Shown one piece after another: positions 13,547 to 59,700 of a DNA stretch of 64,000 bases. Under the pieces are notes generated by a model that had not been told where the DNA came from, ran no database searches, and worked only from the letters and a program-made list of their open reading frames with translations. Location: assembly GCF_028389875.1 (NCBI RefSeq), contig NC_084664.1:115017466-115081465 (forward strand), read 5' to 3'. Position 1 is the first letter of the stretch; every line of letters begins with the position of its first letter. The position numbers and the translations under genes were made by a program. Source of the DNA: Rhea pennata (taxonomy: Eukaryota > Chordata > Aves > Rheiformes > Rheidae).

Positions 13547-15387
13547 ACTTCAGTGCACTGGAAAGTACGTATTCACTTAGATTAATCAGTACAAGCCATC
13601 CCCGTTGCTCCGTTCACTCAGGTTTCCTCCTTACCCTGGCCCTTTTTAGTAAACTGAATCAGCAGTACCACATCCTCCATGCGAATCAGACCAACCGTAA
13701 CCCATCACAAGATCTTATCTGCCACTACGTGGCAGACAGCAAAACCTAGAGCACTGCTGTTTTCAAATCTAGTTCTATAGCAATGTTGAAATGTTCATAA
13801 CATTACAGGCAGTATAACACTGCTGCTGCTAAGCTGTTAAAATCAAACTGCAGATGTCACATGGCTTCAGTATTGGCGTTTAAGTGTGTTATTTTTCTCC
13901 TTCAGCCATTGAAATGTAGTTTTATGCTGCCAAATCTTTCTATAGACTTACAGCCATGCTTCTGGAGCACTGATTTGGCATTCATGTTTTGAGTTTCAAA
14001 ATTAGTAGCTAGTTACTAAATAGTTATAAAAACATAGTTACAGAATACAGTTTCTCAGTGCAAGCCTTGAAAAAGGCCTAGAATAACGAGGTCCTAGAAA
14101 GGAAATCTCTTAGATTTCTAGCTCCTAATACACAGCACCACTACGCTGATGATACAAACACTGAGACTAAGAAATAGCAGTCCAGCTTTGGAAAAATGGA
14201 ATAGGTGTTTCAAACAGGATTTGGTTCATTGCTGCTCCGTAGGAATGGTACTGGGAGGTAGGAGTTAGCCTTCTGTATCTCTCGTTCTCAGGGAACCATA
14301 TGAAGTTTTCTTGCTTCTTCTCAAATTGATTCCATGTGATAAAGCATAAAATAAATCACTCTATCATAAATCTCTGCACACAGAATCCCCCCGAGAATTT
14401 CCTAATTTTTTAACTAGCATGCAGTACCTCCCCCTTGACTGAAACAGAGAATAAAGGCAGTGATAACTCTTTCTGAAAGCCAAATTTCACTAATCGCCTG
14501 CACTTCTCCACTCACACTGTACTGACTTTGCTTTTCCCATAAGCTCTTGAAGGCTTCTAGACTTTGTAGACCATCACGCTATTCTGGAGATGTCCATTGC
14601 AACAGTTCCTCTGTAAATCTAGCCCTGCTCAGTAAGAGAGCAGGCAGAGGGGCTGGGAGTCAGCCAGGGGGGCTGATTCACAACCAGCAGATCTCAGACG
14701 GCTCCCAGCCTCAGGCACTCCTTGCCTTTCAAGAAGTGCTGTCTGAAGAGGGATTAGGCACGGGTTATTTCCTTAGGTGGTGGTGGCTATTCCCCTAAGA
14801 CATGTGCAGGAACATTGCTACCAGATTCACAAGAGGACAGATGTTTTCTTGACAGGGAATTGGGGTTGCTGCTACAAGTAGAGCATGGTCCCATTCTTTT
14901 CTGTTCCGGGAGGATAACAAAGCAGCCTAATTCTCAATTTTCACAGCAGCAGCTGTAGTAGTGTCCTAGCCAGTAGGAAGTAAGACCAGATTGCAAACAG
15001 TAGCCCTTATCTTTACCTAAACTGAAGCACAAAAAGAAAACGCATCTCCTACCAAAGGGGGAAATGTTGTGAATGTATTTTCAGCACCTGGACACTTGTC
15101 TGTTTTGAGTTGGATGCTTATGGAAGTATACTTCCTTTTTTTCTTTTTTCCCCTTTTTTGGTGGGGGGGATTGGGTTTTGATTAGGTTTTATCTGCTGCC
15201 TCTGATTTTGCAGTCAGCTTGCTGCGCAAGTCCACGCTTCTGCTAACAGGAGAGGTGCTGAGGGGCAGGGAGTAAACGCCTACGCAACCTCCAGGTTAGG
15301 CTAGCACGGCGGAGGTCGCCGAGGCACTGCTCTAGCAATAATCAAAGCACTTCAGCCGCGGTGCTAGTCAGCTCAGCCACCGACTAA

Positions 15388-49095
<33,708 letters not shown>

Positions 49096-49267
49096 TGGAC
49101 AGGAAGTCTTGTTATCCTTTCCCACAGTTTCTGCACTTTAAGATAAAGCAGAGGATTAAGCTGTTGGGAAGACCAGCTTTTCTTCTGAAAACCGTTTGTG
49201 CCAGAGACACTTTGCTAGTATGTTCAGAGTTGTTATGGCTTAGTAAAATACCACAATTTTAATTAAA

Positions 49268-49273
49268 AATAAA
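49268..49273 (+). promoter_or_regulatory. TTC39C: Proximal poly(A) signal AATAAA of TTC39C
   Basis: Canonical hexamer 173 bases after the stop, with a GTGTTTTT-containing element about 30 bases downstream. Confidence 0.5.
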
Positions 49274-50601
49274 TCAACCAGGATGAGGGTTAAGTGACCT
49301 TGTGTTTTTAACTCTTCAGTTGTTATTTTATTTAAAGAAAGCTGAACACAATTACTTGTAACTCTGCAGGTGAGCCTAAGTAAGCACACATGTGATTTAC
49401 TCCAATATTGGCAGGTATTGTTTTTTTTCTTTTAAAATAGATCTAAAATATGCTCTCTAAGGGGAACAATCTTCTGTTTTGATTAGAGTAGTACAATATA
49501 AATAATTGGTGTAAATGTTAACATTGGAAATGGGCAGAACACTTTTTCTTTGAGAATTGGCCAATACGGTGGGCACAAGAGAAGGAAAACTGTTCAGCTA
49601 CAAAAAGCAAATCTTACTAAATTTTAGAAGGTTATTTCAGTGACTTCATAATGATGTGTGAATTTCAAACCTTACATTTCTTCCTTTTTTCACCTTCCCC
49701 TCCCCACCCAACTCAAATTTGTGATACAAATTATGTCAATATTTAAGATCTCTGCTTCTGGTACATTCCAGCCAAATACTTATTTTGTTTGACACACAAT
49801 TACTGTGTGGGCAGTTATTATTTCTACTCTTAATGTTTTGAAGAGTGCATTAAATTACATAGGCCAGATAATATAATTTAACTTACTTTCAATTCAGGCT
49901 GCTGAATCTTCAAGGCAGTGACCTTTAAAGGTATTTAAACAAACCAAACAAACCAAAAGCCTGTTTCAATAGTCATACCAATAGTATGGTATCTTTAATC
50001 TTGAAATGGTATTCCAAACCTGTGGTGTTAAGATAATGAAATACCTCGGACAGCTTAAATCTTTATGATGACCATATAACATTTAATTCTTGGCTATATA
50101 TGTGCTCATGTGGTTTTTGTTTACTTTTGTCTGTAACAGGAGTCTCCCTACCTTGTATATTCGGTTAATATACTCTAGGAAAGTAAATATTTTTTAAGGA
50201 AACTTATGATTGGAAATCTGGCCAGAAAGTTAGTTGAATGATGTTACTTTGCAAAGCTAAGAAAACTGGATTTCCTTGGAAATAGTTATCAGAAAGCCTT
50301 ATCTTTTAGTTTGGTCAAGTTGCCTTAAACAGTTCCTTAGCTTAAACTATTTTTCTTTTCTTACCTTTTTGCAGAATATGTTGCCAAAGTTCTAGACCTT
50401 GCCCACACCTAACCTTCATTGATTTGCTTTTGAGGTTGTATCTAAAGCAAGACTGATATGGAGGAGGAAACCTATGTGGTAGGCCAAATAAAAAGGTTGA
50501 CACACTTCTATTTCCCTCTAGAAATACACAATTCCTGCTATGAAAGGCATTCCTAGAGCAGTTAAACACTTCTTTTGCAGTCTGTGAAGGAGGGGAGTGA
50601 C

Positions 50602-50607
<6 letters not shown>

Positions 50608-50658
<51 letters not shown>

Positions 50659-50666
50659 GAAAAGAA
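50608..50666 (+). repeat. Poly-A37 followed by AAAAG repeats
   Basis: Thirty-seven uninterrupted A (50608-50644) pass into imperfect AAAAG units. The 3' end resembles a retroposed poly(A) tail, but no SINE, processed gene copy or target duplication could be recognised in the bases before it. A simple expansion is equally likely. Confidence 0.8.
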
Positions 50667-51580
50667 ACTTACAGATAGTAAACTGGTTTCTCATTCAACT
50701 TTACCAGTAATGCTGAGTCACAAATTAGTGTTCAATCTTATTTGAAGTGGCCCATCCAAATGAAGTATTGAATAGGAAACAATATACTGTATATATAGTG
50801 ACTACTTGGAATTCTGATCCAAGAAATGGACATGAAATCTTATTTTGTCCTATCTGATTTTAATATTTTGCAATCAGAGACATAGTCCAGTCTGGGTAAA
50901 TAGCTAGGAACAGTTACTGACAATTTTTTAAATACACTGCTTAAATGTAATGTGAAACTAGGCTGTTCAGGACACAAAGCACTTGCATGCAGTTTGTGTT
51001 GGGATGTCTAGGGTCTGTGTACTTGGAGGTAGTTAGCAAGCTGCAGTAAACTTACTCAATGGCCTGTTATCACCAGGCCTGGAGTGATACGGAAAGACAC
51101 TATGTATTCATGCAACAGTTTAACTCTCTGCAAGTTGCGGCTTTTCTGTGGGCTTAGAGAATCATTGCTGAAATGAACTATCTGTTTCTGTATCTTTTCC
51201 CCTCATAGGAGAGTCTCCTAACTCATAAATGTTAAAGTTATTTTTTTTATGTTAGATTGTGCCTGTGATGAGAAAAATTTCAACTGTATTTTGCGTAAAC
51301 AGATTTTTTTGTTGTTGTTGTTTTTGGTTTTTTTAATACTTTGGAACTCGGAGGCATAGTCTAATAGCAATAATGGAATATGCATCTTGCTAATTAATAT
51401 ATTAAGACTATCTTTACTGGGTCAGGTATTTTTGTTGATGTTGATGAAGTTTTTATCTCAATATGACTCATTTCAGATAAAAAACTAGAATTTTTAGATG
51501 TCACAATGTGGCATATTTATTGTGATGTACTGTAAATGTTGTTAATTTACAGAACTTGCACTTTTATATTTCTGAGTAAA

Positions 51581-51586
51581 ATTAAA
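51581..51586 (+). promoter_or_regulatory. TTC39C: Distal poly(A) signal ATTAAA of TTC39C
   Basis: Common variant hexamer followed within about 20-35 bases by GTGAGTTTTGTTCCC, a plausible downstream element. Confidence 0.4.
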
Positions 51587-51610
51587 AGAAACGTGGACGT
51601 GAGTTTTGTT

Positions 51611-54600
51611 CCCTTGTTCCTCTAATTTGCCTTTAATTAGTGGCCTCCTGAACAAGATGATACCAAGGTTAGGGAAAACTTTTGGGGTGTCATGTGACTC
51701 AGTAACAAAGTTTTCTAGCCAGCAATTACCTCAGCCTTTGTTCTTCCAGCGTAATAGTCTCCTGGTTTAGAAAGTGAGTTACATGTGTCATGTTGAGATC
51801 AACTGTAGAATGAACAAGATTCAGCATCTGTTCTAAGACATCAAATTTCCTTGTTTCTTGTTTAAAACAAAAACATGTACTCTGTATTCTTAGACCTTTA
51901 AAAATGTTTCTGATAAAGCAAGCACTTTAGTTTCTCCTATTGCTGACTTTGGATGCTTGTTTCATATTCTACTTATGCTTCATTCTTAAATAAAATTCCC
52001 CAAATCTTATCTTGAATTAATTTTCAATTTACAACAATCTGATCCTTTTTTTTCAACAATTGATCATATCCTTGTTTAAAAATTGCTCTATAACTATTTG
52101 AAATTTGAATTGGGCAAAGTGTTACATTGGTAAAGCTATATATGGTGTTGCAAGGGTATTAGTAGAACCTGTCAATGGAGTAAAATGATGGTAGTCTGTT
52201 AAAGACACTTAAATTCTCTTTCAGCTCACAATTACAAGGTATTCTTGGTAACAGTGGTAGCAATCACTTGCATGAAAAAATTATATGATCACAAAAAAGA
52301 TTTATTAAAGCTAATGTTAAGAAGTAAATTCACATTTAGCTGTCTCTAAGGCCATGGGCAGCCAGTGACGTTGGACCAGCATGCCTGTGCATAGATCAGC
52401 AGGTGCTCTGGATGTTGTCCAGAACTTAGGGGAACTCCTCTGAACTTGAATAGTAAGGAGTTAGGTACAGATATATTGCCTCTAATTCTTCTTCAGCCTG
52501 AAGTAATTGTGCGACAGAACATTTTACATAAATTTGGAGTTCTAAAATAGGCAGATGAGGAATTGTTATCCTGCTAATTGGAATTTGAGTAGGGGCTTAT
52601 ACCATGCTGTTGCTTTCTAATGTTTTGAGTGAGCTACAAAATGCTTGAAAACTACTTTTCTGTATCAACATCTCTTAATGTTCTTTTCTGTAAGTCAGCC
52701 TTTCAAAATAAACTGGGATTTCTCTCTACCAGTAAGCAAGTCCTGATTCTGGTTCGTTGTGACTAAAGAACAATTAAGATACACTAAACTTAACTAGTCT
52801 TTACAGAGTTTCAGAAAGTATAAGAATTTGCTATTGTTGCACTGAATTATCCATATCTGTACGTGATGCTCTTAATCTGTACCAAAGCAAATTCCTGTAT
52901 GAAATTAGCCAGTGTACAAGATGCACTGGAAAAAGGTCAAATTTTGTCATTATATTGCAAATTTGTATTCTCTCGGAACTTTGTAACTTGCGCAATGGTG
53001 CTATTATTAGTAGCTGACAAAAAGTGATTTTTCTCAGACACTTGTATACTCAAGATTGTCTCTCTTGACTGAATTATACTTAAATCTCTCACTGTTTAGC
53101 ATCCCTTCCACCTCTGTAGTTTGGAAACATATGAAATGCCAGCAACAAAGTGCTCACAGAGGTGACCGCGTACCAGCAGAAGGGGCGAAGAAAGCCATTC
53201 TGTGTTGAAGAACTGCAGCTGAAAGGATCCAGTCCCTCTACTGTTCTAAACCTGGAGCTATCTAACTTTGGTTTTCGGACACTGCATCTTCTTGTGTATT
53301 TTTTTCTGCTATATTAAACGCTCTATTTCTTGTCATATCTCTGTGTAGGCGTTATAAAGAACATTCAGGTCGTTGCTTAATGTTCTTTGTCTTGTTTATA
53401 TTGTTTATGTAAAAGGAATTCAGCATGAGGCAAAGTTAAATAATGAATGGTTTCTATTTTTCACCATCTTTTAAATCCCCCCCAACCTATGCCCCAGTAT
53501 AGCTTAGTAGTGTAGGTGGCATTACAATTGCATATTGCCTTCATACTCTCTGCTTATTTACTCAAGACTTACATGATCTATTTTACTCACTTTATCAAAC
53601 TGTGAGTTCATGTTCAGTTGGCTTATTACGCCTATTTTTTTTCAGTTGTTGCTTTTTCCAAAATGCTGTTTATCTTGTGACTTGACTTTCAAGATCATGT
53701 ACCAGTGTACCATTTAATCAAGTGATCTATGTAGCTCTGCAGAACTGAAATGACCTTGGTGTTTTCCAGTCATTTGGCAGGCTCTGCTTAGCTGTATGTC
53801 CAGAAAAGCTTCCAGATGAAGAGATTAAAAGAAAAGCTTCTTTGAGTTGAATATTGAAGAGAGAAAGAGAGATTGCCAGACTGGTTGTTTAAAGCATTTA
53901 AATAACAAACACATACTAGTGTTTCCTTAAGAGTAATATGTTTATTGTATTGAAAAAAAGATAATTGCACTCTTGATAGTTGTACTTTTGGAATATATAC
54001 TTCTCCCCACAGGCATTACTTATAGCAAAGGTAGGAACTAGGGGGAAGACAGAGATATGCAGAAGGGCACCTTAAGTAAAAACTGTTTTGCAGCCTTTGT
54101 AGGAAAAGCCAGAGAGCTTTCTTGGACTTGGAGACTTTGAAGAAACTCCTACTTAGGATTCAATTAAAAGTTTCTGGGAGTTAGAAATAGGTGATGCTTC
54201 AACCCGTTCTCTTACCCAGTTGGCTAGAGCTAACCAGTGTGATTCATTTAGTTCTTACAAATTCTCTTTAATGAAGAGTTTGTTGCATTGAATCCATTTG
54301 ATTTCATTATACTAAGCAGATGTACAATAGTAAACTGATCCTTTTGGGGGCAGAATTGCATGGCTGGTTCCTGAAAATCTGTTAAGGGATTTCAACAGAT
54401 TCCAGACAACACTGATTTTACATTTCTGCAGATGGGGCATAAGAGGCAAACTGCTGTTAGGCTGACAGACTCTTCAGCTTGGGGACAAAGCAGTGGTATA
54501 TTTTTAGTAGACCACCTGATACAATTCACATAGTGTTACGATAGGTTTCCTCTAGGTGGCTTCCAAAAATGGCATTCAAGTTCTTGGGCAGTGAGTAAAT

Positions 54601-55925
54601 TTAGGCAATCTTTTTCCTCTTTACTATATGCTGCACTTAAGTTTCGGATAGACAGGCTTCTATGTTAGGGGCTGAATTCTTTTTAAATTCTTCAGGAGGT
54701 TTGTGCTTATTTTCAGTTGACTCTTAATAGATTTTCTTGTGTTTTATGACGTGTTTAAGTTTTTGAAGCTTTTGGTGCATAGAACTTTGCAGACCTAGAA
54801 TTTTGAAAGCTTTCCAAAGAGGCAAGTTCACAAGGTGTCGTCTTATCTGTCTGTATTCCCGGATGGCTTCAAGGCAGCCACATGACTGTCTTTGCATACA
54901 GGTATGTTTAATGCATTTATTAAGTCCTGTTGCTTCAGTATGCTCTCCAGAAAGAAATCCAGACTTGAGATTGCTATCCTGTGATGTGTTTTCTGGTCCT
55001 GATGTATATTCTCAAAGTACATCTCATCCCTCTTTACAGAAGTTATTCTTCCTAATTTTGTAAGTCGTAGCACATTCTTATTTAACTTTGTTCTTTTTAT
55101 AGTGCAGTCTGTACTGATACTGTCCAATACTGAAGAGCTGTTTTGAGAGGTTTTCTTAACAAGAAATTAATCTTGCGGGATTCTTTCTGAGAAGAAACAT
55201 GTCTTGGTGAGTTTACCATTTACATACTCTCTGGTGAACTAACTTTGCCAGTCCAGTGATATTTCTATTTAACTTTGAATAACTTGTTTGGAAGATAATG
55301 TTACTCATCTTTTAAAAGAAGTAGTTGTAGATGACCTGAATGTTTTAATAGTCACAAGACTTGCATCTTAGATCTTCAGCACTACAGGAATTCCTGTCAG
55401 GTTTGGTACAAAGACAGACCTGCAGGAATGCAACAGCAGGAAGGTAGTTAGCAGTTTTCCAGCTTTCATGAATAATACTCTCTCCTGTGGATGTGTTCTG
55501 TGCAACAGATCTTTTCCCACAGGAATCTGCTGTAATTGCATGCTCCCATGGCTTCACAATCTTCAGAAACCCAGGTCGCAGTAAACTAACCAGAAACCCA
55601 TCAGCCTTGGAAACTGGCATTTTATAGTTACTTTTTTCTGCTCGTTTTACTGGAATGTTAAATAGTTTTGTATGCATCCACTGGTAATACATAACGGAAG
55701 GAGAAAGCCATCAACGAGGCTGTTAAGTTTTATCTCTAAGTTTCAAATTCTGCCCTTGCAATAGGCATGGAGACGCGTTAAGGAATATGATTCCTCTTGG
55801 GTTTAGCTGCAGTGGCTGCAGAGGTTACAGCCCCCAGCTCTTAGCTCTGACCTGCCGCCAAAAAATTTACCCAGAGCATCCACCCCTCGGGCGCTTTTTT
55901 TATTTTTATTTTATTTTTCCTGGTG
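51611..55925. other. Intergenic DNA between TTC39C and CABYR
   Basis: AT-rich, with no recognised gene or repeat. Open frames are short and without domains. A minus-strand frame of 115 codons (55345-55692) and others near it look like chance. Confidence 0.6.
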
Positions 55926-56136
55926 CCAGGAAAAATGCCTGCTATTCTCATGTCCGCTGCGAATACGGAAAGCGGCGCCCGGGCCTGCAGCGGTGAAGTG
56001 TTTGTCTTTCCCCAGACCCTGCGCGCCGGTCGCTGGCAGAGGGCGGCCGCGGGAGACGCGCGTACGGCGCGCGCAACTTCGGCGCGCCCCCGGCCCCGCC
56101 CGCGCCCGCTCCCATTGGCCGCCGCGCCGCGCCCTC

Positions 56137-56164
56137 TGTGACGCGTGGGCACTGTGGCGTCACA
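56137..56164. promoter_or_regulatory. Paired inverted CRE half-sites
   Basis: TGTGACG at 56137-56143 and its exact reverse complement CGTCACA at 56158-56164, separated by 14 bases. Each contains the TGACG core bound by CREB/CREM/ATF factors. The pair lies about 30 bases before the TATA-like box. Confidence 0.6.
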
Positions 56165-56190
56165 AAGCGGCAGCGCCCCTTTCCCTCGGC

Positions 56191-56198
56191 TATAAGAG
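56191..56198 (+). promoter_or_regulatory. CABYR: TATA-like box of CABYR
   Basis: TATAAGAG inside the CpG island, with GC-rich sequence on both sides, on the strand of CABYR. Confidence 0.5.
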
Positions 56199-56544
56199 CC
56201 CCTCGGGGGCGGCTCCCCGGCGGGAGGCTGCGGCAAGGGCGAGGAGCGGAGGCTGAGAGCCAGCGAGTACCGGGGCGCTGTTTGGGTTAATTCTAAGTTC
56301 TTGCGGAGATTTGAATTTAAGTCACGGTTTCCTAGTCGGTTGAGGGTTCTTACCATGCCTTGTGCTGCTTAAAATTGCAGAAGGGAGGAATAAAAGATTT
56401 GGCTGCTAGTAAAGTTTAATGCTCGTTTAAGTTAAAGGAATGTATGGAAAGCCCTGGGAGAGGATTACTGTTGGCTTAATGGTCACAGTCTTGTACTTAA
56501 ACACTTCACGCTGGGACAGGTTGGATGCTAAGCTTAGTTTTTTG

Positions 56545-56546
<2 letters not shown>

Positions 56547-56576
<30 letters not shown>
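56547..56576 (+). repeat. Poly-T30 abutting the CABYR acceptor
   Basis: Thirty uninterrupted T followed immediately by ACAG and the exon that carries the CABYR start codon. The homopolymer is the pyrimidine tract. Confidence 0.85.
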
Positions 56577-56579
<3 letters not shown>

Positions 56580-56580
56580 G

Positions 56581-56762
56581 TTCAGAAACCATAATCTGAC
56601 TTCAGTGGACGAAGATGCATTCTTCAAGGGCCAGGTTTGTGGTTCCCTATGGTCTCAAGACCCTGCTGGAGGGTGTGAGCAGAGCTGTCTTCCAGACCAA
56701 CCCAAACAACATCACTGGCTTTGCAGCGCTATACTTCCAAGAGCTTGTTGCCTTCAGAGAAG
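56581..56762 (+). CDS. CABYR: CABYR coding exon 1 (RIIa domain); coding from 56615
   Basis: The exon begins at 56581 after ttttttacag and has 34 untranslated bases before the ATG at 56615. It encodes residues 1-49 plus one base. The start is chosen because MHSSRARFVVPYGLKTLLEG aligns with the mammalian N-terminus. Donor AAG|gtttgt. Confidence 0.93.
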
Positions 56763-59700
56763 GTTTGTGCCTCCCACTGTTCTATTTGAAGGGCTGAGCT
56801 ATGCCCAAGTGCTGTCCAGCTCCAGGTTAACTTGTGCTTCTGCTTTCAGGGAATCCCAATCTGGATTTAACAGAGCTGGTTGGAGAATTTCAATTTATTA
56901 GTGGTAAGACAGTTTGTTTTCTTAAGATATTTTGAGATAAAATTCCAACTTGAATGGATGCAAATAGCATTTACTTACTATGGGCTGAACCCCAGCTCTA
57001 TCTAGTCCTGTGGAAGAAGCACATGGGCTGTGTGCTATAAGAAGAGACGGGTGTCTTCAGAAAGCCCTTCCATTTAATGTGGGAAGAGACAGTCTCCTGG
57101 GCTGCTTACCTTCCCCTTGAATATAGAGAGCAAGCATATACACTTTGGGACATTCTAGTTTTAATGCCTCGAAGAAGGATTCATGCCACCCTCAGCAGAC
57201 AGTGACTTTACATTCATACAATACCTATTTGCAAAGAGTAGATCTTATTTTATAAGAACACAGACCTAATTCTGCATGATGCTCCCTTTGGGATGTGCTG
57301 GGCACTTTCAGTGGCTCCCTGAGCTTGGCTGTAAAGGCTTGAATTTATGGTGGTATGCAGTAAATGCACAAGAAGATTGTGCAGGAGCAGTGCTGGGTGC
57401 AATGTCTGTCCTCACTCAAGAAGCACGCACAGCCCATTTCTGTCTGCCCCACTGAGTTGGATCTCTGTCATCTGGTGGTCATGACTGTCAGCAGCTTGAA
57501 ACCTACCCCTTATTCAGAAAGGCCACTTGAACTGGCTTCCCAGTAAACTTGGAACTAGCCAGCATTTGAGAGAGACATGTTCTATAGACCAAGAGTTGCA
57601 CGCTAAGGTAATTACTGCAATGAAGAGAAGCCCCAGCTACAGCCAGGTACTGCTGTAATCTTGTAGGGTTCCCATACGAGGATCTCCTCTAAAGGAGCCA
57701 ATGATCACTGCTTTCAGCACTTGAAGTAGCTTTCTTCTTGTAAAAACATCTGGTAGATATTGCAGCAGGACTTAAAATATCACCAGAGGCTGAATTTTGG
57801 TGCGTCGGCAATTGTTGCGTTACTGTCACATGGCTGAAATTACTCTCTCTCCAAGTGCCTGTTAGTGGTTTGGCTTATGTGGTGGTACACTGACCCCTGC
57901 ACCAAGCTCCAGTACAAGCCAGTCTGTCTCACCCTTTTCCCATATAGGTCGGTCACTTAGCCTTTCTCCTTCCCTGGTCACATAAGCCTCAAGGCACAGC
58001 AGGAATGAGCAGAGCGGAATGCCATGCTTGAGCATGGTTTCCTCTGGAGTGTCCCTCCATGTTTCTTGTGTGGTTTTGAGGCTGCCTATGAGCCAGCAGG
58101 TTGCTAGCTACAATTGCTGTAGCTGCAAGGGAGCATTTATCTGTTTGTTTATTTATTTTCCCCCTTTGGCACTGCCTGATTTTGATGCTGGATTGTAAGT
58201 TGGTCTGTGTTGGCTTGGGATGGAAATCAGAAAAATCCTTTGAGTTCCTGCTGTTACCATTCTGTGAAATTCCCTGATCTCATCTAGTCATGACTTCACA
58301 AAACAGCTCAGTGCTAAGCTGCAATCATTTATCATCAAAGATTTACCTGCTCTTCCATTTTATGCTACATCTTCCACTGTGCTGCTTTGTTACCTGTTGG
58401 CCAGCGCTTGATATTTATTTTATATATATTATATATATTATTATATATATATTATATATTTTATATATTTATTCTTGGGAGAAAACAGACATCTTCTTTA
58501 TTTTTCCAAGGCTGAGGATTTTAGTAGTCATGTATGTATGATGGTACACTATTTTGCTTATTTATTTGATCATTTTGAATACTCTCTCTTCTCCATTCCT
58601 TGATAATTAATCACTTCATGATCAGAAATACAGTTCAGGCTTCCTAGTTTTTGACGTGCTATCACTGCTTTCTGAATTTTTTTAATCTCTCCCTAGGCAA
58701 GCAAATTGTAAATAATGCCATTTCTGCAACCTGGGAAAGCTTTATAAAAGTGCTGTAGCGTTGACACCAGAATTGCTCTTGAAATTTTATTTAAAATGAA
58801 ACATTTGCTAAAATATTGCCATTGTCGCCTTTTACCTTACAGAAGACTGGAATGAGAGACTGCCACAGAAATTGGATGCACAAGACACTTCAGTTCCTGG
58901 GGAGCCCAAACAAAAGGAAAAGTGTACTGACACAGAGGAGGACCAACTCCTTGAAAGCCCTGATACTGAATATACCTCCAAAATGACTCAATACCCATCA
59001 ACTCACAATGACGTTGTAGAAAACAAAACCCCCACCGGACCTGATGAAGCTTCGTCCCCCAAGGGACCAGAACTTGCATACGTCCCCGCTGACCCTGCCC
59101 AGCTTGCTACCCAGATGCTAGGTAACACTGATTCTGTTCATGCTGTGAAGGATGTGGCAACAAGTGTGCAGACTCTTCCTGAACTCTCTCTGAGCTCAGA
59201 GAACATATTTGCACCAGTAGAAGGTGCTGCTGAAGATGATCCTGCTATCCCAGCAGCTGAGGGGTCTTCAGAGTCTGTTAGGGCACAACTGGGAATGCAA
59301 AGGCAGCCTTCCGAGGCAGGAGAACTAGGTCCCTCAGACAGCCAGGCTGAAGTCTCAACAAATGATGTAAATCAAGTTTCCTCAGTCCCCTTGCAGGAAG
59401 AACCATCACCATCACCTCCTTCACCACCACCAGCACCTCCTCCTAAAGATCCATTGCAGGCCATGCCTCCCCACAACAAAACTGAGGTTATCTTAACCAC
59501 TGAGGTTGTATCAGTGCGTCATGCTGATCAGCTGGTTATGGATGCAGAGGTTCCACCTTACATAGAGCAGTTTCCACAGAAAATACTCGTTCTCTCTCTA
59601 GACCAAGTAGCTTATCTGTTAAAGATTGAGCAGCTATTAAATGCAGGCCAGTTCTCATGTGCTAAAATCTTAGGTCCATCTGCCGATGACGTAGTGTGTG

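Larger units (their letters stand above)
49096..51610 (+). other. TTC39C: TTC39C 3'UTR (approximate)
   Basis: Sequence after the stop. A proximal AATAAA at 49268-49273 is followed by a GT-rich stretch (about 49,285-49,330) and would give a short 3'UTR. A distal ATTAAA at 51581-51586 is followed by a T/G-rich stretch and would give a 2.5-kb 3'UTR. Another AATAAA with a GT-rich follower is at 52707-52712. Which sites are used cannot be read from DNA alone. Confidence 0.5.
55926..56300 (+). promoter_or_regulatory. CABYR: CpG-island promoter of CABYR
   Basis: A sharp GC/CpG-rich block about 300 bases before the CABYR coding exon. It holds an inverted CCAAT box (ATTGG at 56114-56118), inverted CRE half-sites at 56137-56164 and a TATA-like TATAAGAG at 56191-56198. 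A transcription start around 56,215-56,230 would fit. The position and donor of the first untranslated exon remain unresolved; 56,408/56,409 is one weak candidate donor. Confidence 0.7.

Noticed and set aside
55841-56356. 171-codon minus-strand open frame at the CABYR promoter
   Set aside because: Same CpG-island artefact, with no domain. A divergent transcript cannot be excluded but nothing supports a protein.
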